Shown here: piece by piece, positions 46,969 to 55,751 of the stretch
Numbering within the stretch: the first letter of the stretch is position 1
How the letters are laid out: each line of letters starts with the position of its first letter
Assembly (NCBI GenBank): GCA_963735065.1
Contig: CAVTJL010000001.1
Coordinates: 1,612,001 to 1,676,000 of the forward strand
Reading direction: 5' to 3'
Source of the DNA: CAVTJL01 sp963735065
GTDB taxonomy: Bacteria > Pseudomonadota > Alphaproteobacteria > Geminicoccales > Geminicoccaceae
DNA: 64,000 bases
The notes under the pieces: model-generated
The model's input: only the letters and a program-made list of their open reading frames with translations
Database searches by the model: none
What the model was told of the DNA's origin: nothing
Made by a program: the position numbers and the translations under genes

Positions 46969-48263
46969 GCCTCGCCTGCTGCGAAGCCTTCGAGCTGCCC
47001 CGCCTGTGCCGCGAGATCGAGGATGGTGTAGCGGTCGCGGATCTCGTGGCCGTGGCCCACCGCGCGGCGATAGAAGGCGGGATCGACGCCGAGCTCGGCC
47101 GCCGTCCGCGGCAGCTCGGCAGCGGCCATCACGCGGTCGAGCTCCTCGAGCGGCAGCATCACGCCCAGCAGGCGCTCCCGGATCGCGGGCCAGCGCTCGT
47201 CGAGGCGGGCCTGCAGCCTGCGCGTCCCCTCGGCATCGAGCGGCTTCTTCGATGCCGCCGTGAGGCAGCTGTCGGCAAACCGCCCGTAGCGCTCGCGGAA
47301 CAGGGCCGGATCGAGGTCGAGCGCGTGGAGCTGGGGGGCCGTCGGCTTCTCCAGCATGGCCGCCTGAAGCCTGGCCACGCTCCAGGTGGCGATGCCCACC
47401 TGCTGGCCGTGCAGCGTGCCGGGGTGCGGCTCGGCCAGCATGTCGATGAAGTGGCTGATCTGATGCTCGGCCATCGAGCCGCAGTGGCTCGTGTGGGTGA
47501 CGAGCACGCCCAGCCCCGACAGCACGAGCATGCGCGCCAGCAGGCGCATCGCGTCGAGGTCGCCCTCGAGCAGCCGGTCGGCCTTGGCATAAAGAAGAGG
47601 CTCGTCGGTCCGCATCAGGTCGTAGGGCGTCTCGGCATAGACCGTGTCGAGCAGCAGGTGCGACAGCAGCCAGTCCACCTGCGCCGTCGTCCGGCATACC
47701 GTGTCGCCCAGCCCCGCCTGGATCATCCGCCGGGGTGCTGCCGCCAGCACGCCCAGATCGAGGAAGACGCCGGCGGGCGAGTGCGCGGGCAGGCTGAGCT
47801 TGAAGCCCTCGCGCGTGATCGAGACGGTGCTCGTGACGTAGCCGTCCATCGAGGGCGCCGTGCCGAAGACGGCGCAGCTGCGCCCCGTGCGATGGCTCAC
47901 ATATTTGCAGAGGTCGTTGATCGTGCCCGAGCCGATGGCGATCAGCGCGTCGGCGTGGCGGGTGCGCTCCTCGAGCGTGTCGGCCGTCGCCTCGTTGGCC
48001 TTGGGATGGTCCAGCACGACGCTCGAGGCACCCCTGCCCAGCGCCCGGGCCACGCGGTGGCCCAGCACGTCCTGCGTGTTCTCGTCGGCCACGACGGCGA
48101 TGCTGGCGCCGAGGCCCAGCCCCGCCACCAGCTCGGCCTCGCGCCCCTCGAGGCTCGGCGCCATGACGAGCGAGCGGATGGTGCTCTGAAGCGGCCTGCC
48201 CAGCTCGGGCGCCATGTAGCGCCCGGCAACGACCTCATCGATAATCGGCTGCGGCTCGCTCAC
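46965..48263 (-). CDS. Glycerol-1-phosphate dehydrogenase-like (EgsA/AraM) enzyme
   Basis: Metal-dependent NAD(P) dehydrogenase of 432 residues, family of archaeal sn-glycerol-1-phosphate dehydrogenase and bacterial AraM. NAD-binding residues are in DALIAIGSGTINDLCKYVSHRTG, followed by FGTAPSMDGYVTSTVSI. Metal ligands are expected at the aspartate of AGLGDTVCR and at histidines in GSMAEHQISHF and GTLHGQQVG. The GTG start at 48263 overlaps the kinase stop (GTGA). It is followed by the SorC gene. In this operon it more likely oxidises an alditol phosphate than makes ether-lipid backbones. Confidence 0.85.
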   Translation of the reverse strand: MSEPQPIIDEVVAGRYMAPELGRPLQSTIRSLVMAPSLEGREAELVAGLGLGASIAVVADENTQDVLGHRVARALGRGASSVVLDHPKANEATADTLEERTRHADALIAIGSGTINDLCKYVSHRTGRSCAVFGTAPSMDGYVTSTVSITREGFKLSLPAHSPAGVFLDLGVLAAAPRRMIQAGLGDTVCRTTAQVDWLLSHLLLDTVYAETPYDLMRTDEPLLYAKADRLLEGDLDAMRLLARMLVLSGLGVLVTHTSHCGSMAEHQISHFIDMLAEPHPGTLHGQQVGIATWSVARLQAAMLEKPTAPQLHALDLDPALFRERYGRFADSCLTAASKKPLDAEGTRRLQARLDERWPAIRERLLGVMLPLEELDRVMAAAELPRTAAELGVDPAFYRRAVGHGHEIRDRYTILDLAAQAGQLEGFAAGEA

Positions 48264-49787
48264 GGTGTCTCCGTTCCGGTGCGGAAAGCGGCGAGCCGGG
48301 CGTAGGTCGCCTGCATCGCCGGATAGATGTCGCGGTAGATGGGCAGGAGCCGGCCATAGATGCCGGCACGCTCGGGATCGGGCTCGGCCGTGGTGTCGAC
48401 CGCACCCTGCATCGCCCGGGCCGCCGCCTCGATGGTGGGATGCCAGCCGGCACCATGCGCCGCGAGCATCCCGGCGCCGAGGCAGCTGGCCTCGACCGTG
48501 GTCGAGACGGTGACGCGCTTGCCGGTGGCGTCGGCCACGATCTGCCGCCACAGCGGGCTCCTGGCGCCGCCGCCGATCGCCACCAGCTCGTCGACCGGCT
48601 CGCCGGTCAGCTCCTCGATCGCGGCGTAGCCCATGGCAAGGTCGAGCGCCACGCCCTCCATGAGCGCACGGTAGAGATGGCCCCGCCCGTGGCCGACGCC
48701 CAGGCCCAGGATCAGGCCGCGCGCGTCCGGATCCCAGAAGGGCGGCATGGCCCCGCTCCAGTAGGGCAGGAGCAGAAGACCCTCGCAGCCGGGCGGCACG
48801 CCCTTGGCCTCGGCCTCGAGCCGCTCGTAGATGCCGGGGTCGCTCGCCGGGTCGCCGCCGAAGACCCGGCCCACCATCCAGTCGGTGAGGAACGAGCCCG
48901 TGCGCAGACACAGCTCGAGGATGAAGCCCTCGCTCGAGAGGCTGGTGAGTGTTCGGAAGGCGGCGTCGGTGCGGTACTGCCTGCTCCAGACGCCGCTCAC
49001 GGCAGCCGTGCCGAGATTGAGATAGGCCCGGCCGGCGCCGAGCGTGGCGGTGCCGAGGCCCGCGGCCTGGCCGTCGCCGCCGCCGGCTGCCACCACCGTG
49101 CCGGCGGGCAGCCCCGTCGCGGCCGCAGCCTCGGCCGTCAGCCGGCCCACCACGGTGCCGGGCGCCACCACCGGGAAAAGCTGGTCGGGGTGAAGGCCCA
49201 CCGCGTCCAGCAGCTCGGGCGCATAGGCCCCGGCCTCGAGGTCGAGAAGCCCGTGCGGATCGGCGCTGCCCCGGCTCGTCACGCGCGCACCCGTGAGGCG
49301 CCACACCAGATAGCCGTGGACGTCGACGACATGGGCGATGCGTGCCGAACGCCTCGGGCTCGCGGCGCCGCAGCCAGTGGATGCTGTAGATGGCGGGCGT
49401 GGGGTCCGGCGCCTTGCCGCTCAGCGCCAGCAGCCGCTCCCGCCCGACCTTGGCGACCACGGCCTCGATGTCCTCGCGGCCGCGCTCGTCCAGCCAGAGG
49501 ATGCTGGGGCGGATCTCCCGGCCGTCCGCATCGAGGAAGCCCACCGTCTCGCGCTGGTTCGAGATGGCGAGCGCCTCGACCTCACCGAGGTCGACCTGCC
49601 GGCCGAGATCCCGGATCGCCAGCGCCAGCGCCTGCCACCAGTCCTCCGGGCTCTGCTCGAACCAGCCGGGCACAGGTGTGGCCATCGGCACCGGGGCGCG
49701 GCCCTCGCCCACGAGCCCGCCCTCGCGGTCCCAGGCGATGGCCTTGGTCGCGGTGGTGCTGCTGTCGATGCCGAGAACGAGTGCCAT
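48260..49787 (-). CDS. FGGY-family carbohydrate kinase (one frameshift)
   Basis: ATP-dependent kinase that phosphorylates a sugar or alditol. The N-terminal ALVLGIDSSTTATKAIAWD and GWFEQSPEDWW, and later EALAISNQRETVGFLD, match xylulokinase/glycerol kinase relatives. The C-terminal part has LNLGTAAVSGVW and the ATP-site AIGGGARSPLWRQIVAD. Frames change near 49338-49346; removing one base yields 508 residues. ATG 49787 was chosen as start. The kinase gene follows the binding protein after a strong hairpin and overlaps the dehydrogenase gene, so kinase and dehydrogenase are made together. Confidence 0.83.
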
Positions 49788-49819
49788 GGAGGGTGTGCGA
49801 TGGCCTTGGATTGAGGAAA

Positions 49820-49847
49820 GGGGAGGCGGGACCACGCCCGCCTCCCC
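49820..49847 (-). terminator. Strong intercistronic hairpin between binding-protein and kinase genes
   Basis: Eleven-base perfect arms GGGGAGGCGGG (49820-49830) and CCCGCCTCCCC (49837-49847) with a six-base loop, seven bases past the stop of the binding-protein gene. Likely an mRNA stabiliser or partial terminator that lowers expression of the catabolic genes relative to the binding protein. Confidence 0.55.
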
Positions 49848-49853
49848 GGGGGA

Positions 49854-51380
49854 TCAGCTCTTGCGGAACGGCTCCGCCAGCTTGTCCACCTGCGGCTTGA
49901 TCGCTTCCATGCACTCCTTGGGGCTCTTGTACTGGCCGGCCAGGAGCTTGCCGAGCTCGACCGGGATGACGTTGTTCGCCATCTCGGCCCAGGAGGGCAG
50001 GTCCGGCTCGGAGCCCATCGCGTTGTTGATGGTCCACTGAATGGCCGGGAAGTGGCGCGTCGTGCCGGGTCCGACCTTGGCCGCCGCCAGCACCCTGGGG
50101 TCGCTGAACGCCGACTCGCGCACCGGCGAGGCGCCGCCGCCCAGCGTGCAGGAGCGCGCCACGACGTCCTTCGAGGTCACCCACTGCATGAAGATCCAGG
50201 CGGCGTCCGGGTTCTTCGAGTACTTGGAGAGCGCTATCGACGAGCCGCCCTGGTGGCCGATGTGCGGGATCTCGTTGAAGCCCGCCTCGGCCGGCGTGCG
50301 GAGCTTCGTCTCCTTGGGCGGATGGGCCGCCTCGAAGAGGCCCACGACCTTCGAGTTCTTCGGATCGTCGAAGCTCGGGAAGAACTCGCCCCAGGAGAGC
50401 AGGATGCCGGCCAGACCCTGTGCCGCCGACTGGCCCTCGCCGTCCCAGGTCCAGGTCGTCGCGGCCGGCGGCATGTGCTTCCTGAGCTCCAGCATGTACT
50501 CGAGGCCGGCGATGCCCTCGGCGTCGCCACCCGAGAACATCTCGGTCTTGTCGAAGATCGAGCCGCCCTGGCCCCACAGCCAGGCCGTCCAGTCGCACTC
50601 GAGCGAGTAGTGGCCCGACTTGAGCTGGCCCGTCGTGCCGAAGATGCCGTTCTTGCGCTCGGCCTCGTCCAGCGCCTTCACCACCTGCATGTACTCGTCC
50701 ATGGTGGTGGGGACCTTGAGGCCGTGCTTGTCGAACAGGTCCTTCCTGTACATCGTGATGAAGATCGGGATGTCGAACGGCACGCCGATCATCTGGTCGC
50801 CGTACATGCAGATGCCGTCGACCAGCGGCTTCGAGAAGTCGGCGAAGTCGTAGCCGGGCATCGCCAGCTCGGCGTTCTTGTACTTCTCGCGCGGGTCGAC
50901 GCAGTCGTTGATGAAGGTGGCCGTCCAGGACTGGTCGAGATAGTAGAGATCATAGGTGCCGAGCTGGCCCTGCACGTCGAGCGTCGCCTTCTGCAGCACC
51001 TGCTCGAGCGGCACGATCTCGATCTCGACATTGATGCCGGTGATCGAGGTGAACTCGTCCTTGGCGATCTGGTTGGCGACGATCGTGGGCGGTGTGGCCT
51101 CGGAGGTGTAGCGGATCGTGGTGCCCTTGAACTTGGAGCCCACGTCCTTCAGCCACTTCGTGACCTCCTCGGGCTGCTGGTCAGCGGCCAGCGCCGTGTT
51201 CATGTTGGTGAGGCCGCCGAAGGGCCGGCCGTTCCCGAGGAACGTCGAGGCGAAGCCCGAGAAGCCCACGCCCGCCAGCGTCATGCGCCGCAGGAACTCG
51301 CGCTTGTTGATCCGCCGCTCGCCGAAGGCGCGCGCCGCGTCGGCGACGAAGGTGCGCCGGTCGTGCTCTTTGAAGCTCAT
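49854..51380 (-). CDS. Sugar/polyol ABC transporter substrate-binding protein
   Basis: Extracellular solute-binding protein of family 1 type, 508 residues. The N terminus is long: about 30 cytoplasmic residues precede KREFLRRMTLAGVGFSG, a basic then hydrophobic stretch resembling a Tat-like signal with Lys-Arg instead of Arg-Arg. The mature part shows GTYDLYYLDQSW, MIGVPFDIPIFITMYRKDLFDKHGLKVPTTMDEY and DAAWIFMQWVTSKD. It is preceded by two permease genes and followed by the kinase. No ATPase gene for this importer is in the window. Confidence 0.88.
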   Translation of the reverse strand: MSFKEHDRRTFVADAARAFGERRINKREFLRRMTLAGVGFSGFASTFLGNGRPFGGLTNMNTALAADQQPEEVTKWLKDVGSKFKGTTIRYTSEATPPTIVANQIAKDEFTSITGINVEIEIVPLEQVLQKATLDVQGQLGTYDLYYLDQSWTATFINDCVDPREKYKNAELAMPGYDFADFSKPLVDGICMYGDQMIGVPFDIPIFITMYRKDLFDKHGLKVPTTMDEYMQVVKALDEAERKNGIFGTTGQLKSGHYSLECDWTAWLWGQGGSIFDKTEMFSGGDAEGIAGLEYMLELRKHMPPAATTWTWDGEGQSAAQGLAGILLSWGEFFPSFDDPKNSKVVGLFEAAHPPKETKLRTPAEAGFNEIPHIGHQGGSSIALSKYSKNPDAAWIFMQWVTSKDVVARSCTLGGGASPVRESAFSDPRVLAAAKVGPGTTRHFPAIQWTINNAMGSEPDLPSWAEMANNVIPVELGKLLAGQYKSPKECMEAIKPQVDKLAEPFRKS

Positions 51381-51427
51381 GGGTCCTTAACCTCCCTTGG
51401 TCGCGGGTTGCTCGTCCGTGACGGCGC

Positions 51428-52309
51428 TCAGTCCTTGAGCGAGCCCAGCGTCAGGCCACGGACCAGATGTCGTTGCACGAGCAGGATGAAGATGAAGCTC
51501 GGCACCATGGCAGCACTGCCGAGCGCCGTGATGTAGCCCCACTCGGTCCCGGTCGAGGTGACGAAGGTGGTGATCTTGACCGGCACCGTCCTGATGCTCG
51601 TGGTGAGCTGAAGGGCTATGAGGAACTCCGTCCACGAGAAGATGAAGCACAGCACCGCCGTGGCCGCGAGCCCGCCCTTCATCAAGGGCAGCACGACGAG
51701 ACGGAAGGTCTGCAGCCGCGTCGCCCCGTCGATCATCGCCGAATCGTCGAGATCCTTGGGCACGTCGTCCATGAAGCTCTTCAAGAGCAGGACGGCCAGC
51801 GGCAGGTTGATCAGCCCATGGGCGAGGATGAGGCCGCCCAGCGTGTCCCTGAGGCCGAGATCGCGGAAGATGAAGAAGAGCGGGATGGCGACAGCGATCG
51901 GCGGCATCATCCGCTGCGCCAGGATGAAGAGGACGTAGTTCTGCTTGCCCTTGAAGGCGAAGCGCGAGAGGCCGTAGGCCGCGAGCGTCGCCAGCGCCGT
52001 CGCCAGCACGGTCGACCCGATCGCCACCACGAGGCTCTGGATGATCGAGGGCAGCGAGTTGTAGCTGTTGCCGCCGCCGGCGGCGCCGCCCACGCCCTGC
52101 TCGACGTTGAGCCGCGCCATGCCCAGAAGCGTGACCTTGTAGTTGTCGAGCGTCGGGTGGAAGTTGAAGAAGACCGGCGTCGAGCTGAAGATCGCGGTGT
52201 AGGGCTTGAAGGAGGCGAGCACCCACCAGGCGATCGGGAAGACGAACACCAGGATGACGAGGACGGCCAGAGCGTCCCGGCCGTAGCGCGAGAGGGGCGA
52301 TCCCTGCAT
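51428..52309 (-). CDS. Sugar/polyol ABC transporter permease (MalG-like)
   Basis: Inner-membrane subunit of 293 residues with six hydrophobic spans and the EAA loop region DDSAMIDGATRLQTFRLVVLPLMKGG that contacts the ATPase. A large periplasmic loop with a Gly-rich GGAAGGGNSYNSLP stretch lies between the first two spans. ATG 52309 overlaps the stop of the other permease (TGATG). Expected to pair with that permease and the binding protein. Confidence 0.9.
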   Translation of the reverse strand: MQGSPLSRYGRDALAVLVILVFVFPIAWWVLASFKPYTAIFSSTPVFFNFHPTLDNYKVTLLGMARLNVEQGVGGAAGGGNSYNSLPSIIQSLVVAIGSTVLATALATLAAYGLSRFAFKGKQNYVLFILAQRMMPPIAVAIPLFFIFRDLGLRDTLGGLILAHGLINLPLAVLLLKSFMDDVPKDLDDSAMIDGATRLQTFRLVVLPLMKGGLAATAVLCFIFSWTEFLIALQLTTSIRTVPVKITTFVTSTGTEWGYITALGSAAMVPSFIFILLVQRHLVRGLTLGSLKD

Positions 52310-53238
52310 CAGAACTTCACCCGGGCGAGCTTGATGAACGTGGTGGCGGCGACGTTCAGGACGATGAGCGTGATCAGGCTCAAGATGGCGGCATAGGCGA
52401 AGTTGGCGAGGCCGAAGAGCCGTCCCGCATAAAAGCTCAGCGTCTCCGTCTCGGTGCCGGGGCCGCCCGCCGTCATGACATAGATGTAATCGTAGATGCG
52501 GAAGAGGTCGATCGAGCGGATCAGCACCGCCACGGCGATCACCCGTCCGAGCATCGGCAAGGTCAGATAGCGCAGCATCTGCAGCGACGACGCGCCGTCG
52601 ATGGCCGCCGCCTCGAAGGGCTCCTTGGGCAACGCTCTGAGGCCCGCCATGATGATGAGCACCATGAAGGGCGTCCATTGCCAGATGTCGGCGATCATGA
52701 TGCCGATCAGCGCCGTGCTGGGCGTGCCCAGGATCGGCTGCTCGGGGCTGACGAGGCCGATGACCGCCGCATAGTGGGCGAGCACGCCGAACTGCGCGTC
52801 CTCCATCAGGAGGAACATCATGCCGGTCACGGCCGGTGGCACCACCAGCGGCAGCGTCATCAGCGCCCGCATGAGCCCGTAGCCCGGCCGGTCGGTATCC
52901 AAAAGCAGCGCGATGGCGACGCCCAGCACGAGCTGAATGATCAGGCAGACGACCGTGTAGAGCGTCGTGATCCAGAGCGAGTGCCACATCCGCGAATCGT
53001 GCATCGCGTTGGCCCAGCCCTGCAGGCCGATGAAGTCGAGCTGGCGGGTGAAGAAGTTCTGCTTATGGAAGCTCAGCCAGACACTGTAGGCCAGCGGATA
53101 GATGCCGAAGGCCAGCGTCAGCGCGGTGGCCGGAAAGAGCCACGGCAGCGGATGCTCCGCGGTCAGCCAGCGCGGCAGAAGCGTGATACGTTGACTGTTC
53201 GGGCTCGCCTGCGAGCCGGCCGCCGCCTGCGTCGACAA
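52309..53238 (-). CDS. Sugar/polyol ABC transporter permease (MalF-like)
   Basis: Inner-membrane subunit of 309 residues with six predicted spans and the coupling loop PFEAAAIDGASSLQMLRYLTLPMLGR. The TTG start at 53238 is well supported: GGGAGGTGAC lies just upstream and no better start fits. It is the first gene of a six-gene minus-strand operon running to the SorC regulator. The upstream region faces the aldolase gene. Confidence 0.9.
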   Translation of the reverse strand: MSTQAAAGSQASPNSQRITLLPRWLTAEHPLPWLFPATALTLAFGIYPLAYSVWLSFHKQNFFTRQLDFIGLQGWANAMHDSRMWHSLWITTLYTVVCLIIQLVLGVAIALLLDTDRPGYGLMRALMTLPLVVPPAVTGMMFLLMEDAQFGVLAHYAAVIGLVSPEQPILGTPSTALIGIMIADIWQWTPFMVLIIMAGLRALPKEPFEAAAIDGASSLQMLRYLTLPMLGRVIAVAVLIRSIDLFRIYDYIYVMTAGGPGTETETLSFYAGRLFGLANFAYAAILSLITLIVLNVAATTFIKLARVKF

Positions 53239-53295
53239 GTCACCTCCCTTGCGTTCCCGCGATCATGGCGTCGGTTGCCGCGGGCGAACATTTGT

Positions 53296-53310
53296 TGTAG
53301 CACGTTTACA
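53296..53310. promoter_or_regulatory. Candidate operator between polyol operon and aldolase operon
   Basis: TGTA (53296-53299) and TACA (53307-53310) bracket seven bases in the only AT-richer stretch of the 165-base divergent gap. Arms are short, so this is a weak candidate for the SorC regulator site. Confidence 0.25.
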
Positions 53311-53403
53311 TGTGATCAGGCCTAAGGCCGCTCCCCAAGGCTGTCAAGTAACAAGCAGGGTCAGGTGATGGGGCAGGCGGGCCAGGCTCTTCCGGAGAGA
53401 TCG

Positions 53404-54120
53404 ATGAGTGAGGAGAAGAAGCTCCGGCGTGGGATCGTGGAGGTCTGCCGGGGCATGAACGCGTCGGGGATCAACCAGGGCACGTCGGGGAATGTGAGCG
53501 CCAGGCTCGGTGATCGGATGCTGATCACGCCGACGGGCGTTCCCTATGACGAGATGGCGCCCGAGGACGTGGCCTCGATGCCGCTCGAGGGCGAGTACGG
53601 CTCGTGGGAGGGCCCGCTGGCGCCGTCCTCGGAGTGGCGCTTTCATCTCGACATCATGCGGGCACGGCCGGAGGTGGGGGCGATCGTGCACGCCCATCCG
53701 ACCTACTCGACGACGCTGGCGATCGCCAGGAAGGAGATCCCGGCCTGCCATTACATGATCGCGGCGGCGGGCGGCCCCTCGATCCGCTGCGGCGGCTATG
53801 CGACCTACGGCACGAAGGAGCTCTCGACCGAGGCCTTGAAGGCGCTCGAGGGCCGCACCTGCTGCCTTCTCGCCAATCACGGCATGATCGCCACCGGCCC
53901 GACCCTGGACAAGGCGCTGTGGCTGGCGATCGAGCTCGAGACGATCGCCAAGCAATATTATCTGTCGCTTGCGATCGGCGGCCCGGTGCTTCTGTCCGAT
54001 GCCGAGATCGAGCACGTGAAGGAGCGCTTCAAGTCCTACGGCCCCAGGCCCAAGGCCGCCGCCAACGACGAGGCTGCGGCCCCGGCTCCCGCCAAGGGAA
54101 AGAAGAAAAAGAGCGCATGA
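53404..54120 (+). CDS. Class II aldolase (fuculose-1-phosphate aldolase type)
   Basis: Zinc aldolase/adducin-family enzyme of 238 residues. The metal and catalytic residues are visible as E77 (SSEWRFH), H96 and H98 (VHAHPT) and H159 (ANHGM), and the phosphate-binding loop as TSGNVSAR. The C terminus ends in a Lys-rich tail. ATG 53404 follows GGAGAGA. It is divergent from the transporter-kinase-dehydrogenase operon and overlaps the HAD gene by four bases. It would cleave the ketose 1-phosphate made by the kinase and dehydrogenase to dihydroxyacetone phosphate and an aldehyde. Confidence 0.87.
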   Translation: MSEEKKLRRGIVEVCRGMNASGINQGTSGNVSARLGDRMLITPTGVPYDEMAPEDVASMPLEGEYGSWEGPLAPSSEWRFHLDIMRARPEVGAIVHAHPTYSTTLAIARKEIPACHYMIAAAGGPSIRCGGYATYGTKELSTEALKALEGRTCCLLANHGMIATGPTLDKALWLAIELETIAKQYYLSLAIGGPVLLSDAEIEHVKERFKSYGPRPKAAANDEAAAPAPAKGKKKKSA

Positions 54121-54932
54121 GCGATCCGGGCCTGGCGCCGCTCGCCGGCTGGCCGCTGGCGGAGCGGCGCCGCGTCGAGGTCGTCTTCACCGACATCGAC
54201 GACACGCTGACGCTCGAGGGCCGGCTGCCGGCCGTCGCCTACGCCGCCATGGAGCGGCTGCGCGAGGCCGGCCGCAAGGTCGTCCCGATCACCGGCCGGC
54301 CTGCGGGCTGGTGCGATCACATCGCCCGCATGTGGCCGGTCGACGGGGTCGTGGGCGAGAACGGCGCGTTCTGGTTCCGCTACGACCCCACCGAAAAAAA
54401 GCTCGTTCGCCGCTTCCGTGACGACGAGGCGACCAGGCGCGCCAACCGGGAGCGCCTGGGCAAGCTGGGCGAGCGGATCCTGGCCCTGGTACCGGGCACG
54501 GCGCTGGCCTCGGACCAGCTCTACCGCGAGGCCGACCTCGCCATCGACTTCTGCGAGGACGTGCCGGCCCTGCCGCGCAGCGAGGTGCTGCGCATCGTGC
54601 GCCTCTTCGAGGAGGCGGGTGCCACCGCCAAGGTCAGCTCGATCCACGTCAACGGCTGGTTCGGCCGCTACGACAAGCTGGGCATGACCCGCACCTTCAT
54701 GGCCGAGTGCTTCGGCATCGACATCGAGCAGGACAAGGCCCGCTTCGTCTTTGCCGGCAACTCGCCGAACGACGCGCCGATGTTTTCCTTTTTCACCCCC
54801 TCCGTCGGCGTGGCCAACCTGCTGGGCTTCCTCGATCTCCTGGACGCCCGCCCCACCTACGTGACGCAAGGGGCGGGCGGCCTGGGCTTCGCGGAGCTGG
54901 CAGAGGCGCTGCTCGAGGGCGAGGGCGGCTGA
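54117..54932 (+). CDS. HAD-superfamily sugar-phosphate phosphatase
   Basis: Phosphatase of 271 residues of the Cof/mannosyl-3-phosphoglycerate-phosphatase type. The nucleophile motif is FTDIDDTLTLEG (D26, D28), motif II follows in VVPITGRPAGW, and motif IV is FAGNSPNDAPMF. The ATG overlaps the aldolase stop (ATGA). Within the pathway it could recover phosphate from a dead-end or excess intermediate; its exact substrate is unknown. Convergent with the sulfotransferase gene, four bases away. Confidence 0.85.
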   Translation: MSDPGLAPLAGWPLAERRRVEVVFTDIDDTLTLEGRLPAVAYAAMERLREAGRKVVPITGRPAGWCDHIARMWPVDGVVGENGAFWFRYDPTEKKLVRRFRDDEATRRANRERLGKLGERILALVPGTALASDQLYREADLAIDFCEDVPALPRSEVLRIVRLFEEAGATAKVSSIHVNGWFGRYDKLGMTRTFMAECFGIDIEQDKARFVFAGNSPNDAPMFSFFTPSVGVANLLGFLDLLDARPTYVTQGAGGLGFAELAEALLEGEGG

Positions 54933-54936
54933 GCCT

Positions 54937-55590
54937 TCAGGCGTTGACGGCGTGTGCCGCCATGACCTCCTTCACCTTCTCGGCGAAATCCTCGCCGCGG
55001 TTGGCGCGGGGGAAGTCCTCGCTCGGCGCCGGCACGCCCAAAAACTTGCAGAGTGGCGCCCAGCCCTCGGCGACGCTCCAGACGAGCAGGCGATCCTTCG
55101 GGATCGTCCGCTCGACCTCGTCCACATGGCGCCGGTAGCAGGCGATCGCACGCTCTCGATCGTCGAGGCGGCCGTCCATGTCCAGCTCGACGATGATCTT
55201 CCGGCACATGCGTGCCTGATCGTGGAAGACCTGGGGCAGCTCGGGCGGCGTTGGGCGGACGACGAGCTGGAAGATCGTCGACCAGGCGCTGTCGTACCAG
55301 GCCTCGGGATCACGCGCCGTCAGAATGACCTTGGCGTGGGGATAGAAGGCCGAAAGCTCGCGCCAGAAATGGCAGACGGGCCAGTCGACCGCCGAGCGAT
55401 AGCCGGCCAGGAGCCTCTCCCAGTCGAAGCTCTTGTCGTCCGCGGCCTCCTCCCACAGCGGGATGTCCTCCGGCCGCTCGAACACCTCGACCATGTGGTA
55501 GCAGGGCCCGAGGCCCAGGCGCTCGAGCGCGAGCTTGAGCGACAGCGTCCCCGTCCGGCCGAAGCCGGCGCCGATCACCTCGATCGTCAT
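54937..55590 (-). CDS. P-loop sulfotransferase-family protein
   Basis: Sulfotransferase-like protein of 217 residues. The N-terminal IEVIGAGFGRTGTLSLKLALERLG is the PAPS 5'-phosphate-binding loop of the Sulfotransfer_4 group (PF17784), and KVILTARDPEAWYDSAWST supplies the 3'-phosphate site. ATG 55590 is chosen; upstream in-frame residues are low-complexity. The acceptor is unknown. The TetR gene lies upstream on the same strand, 161 bases away. Confidence 0.83.
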   Translation of the reverse strand: MTIEVIGAGFGRTGTLSLKLALERLGLGPCYHMVEVFERPEDIPLWEEAADDKSFDWERLLAGYRSAVDWPVCHFWRELSAFYPHAKVILTARDPEAWYDSAWSTIFQLVVRPTPPELPQVFHDQARMCRKIIVELDMDGRLDDRERAIACYRRHVDEVERTIPKDRLLVWSVAEGWAPLCKFLGVPAPSEDFPRANRGEDFAEKVKEVMAAHAVNA

Positions 55591-55751
55591 GTTTCTTCTT
55601 CCTCTACCGGTCGGGCCTTTCTGATGCCTGCCGGTTCCGGTCTCCTTCTTCCGCCGGCCGGGTCGGCTTCTCGGCGGATTGCGCGGGTGAGGCTGCGCCG
55701 GCCGTCTCGGGCCGTCTGTGACGGCCCGCACAATCCCGCGGCGCTGCCCGC

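Noticed and set aside
46965..48263. Ether-lipid (archaeal-type) glycerol-1-phosphate dehydrogenase role
   Set aside because: No prenyl-transferase or lipid genes are nearby; operon partners are a sugar importer, kinase, aldolase and SorC regulator, so a catabolic role is preferred.
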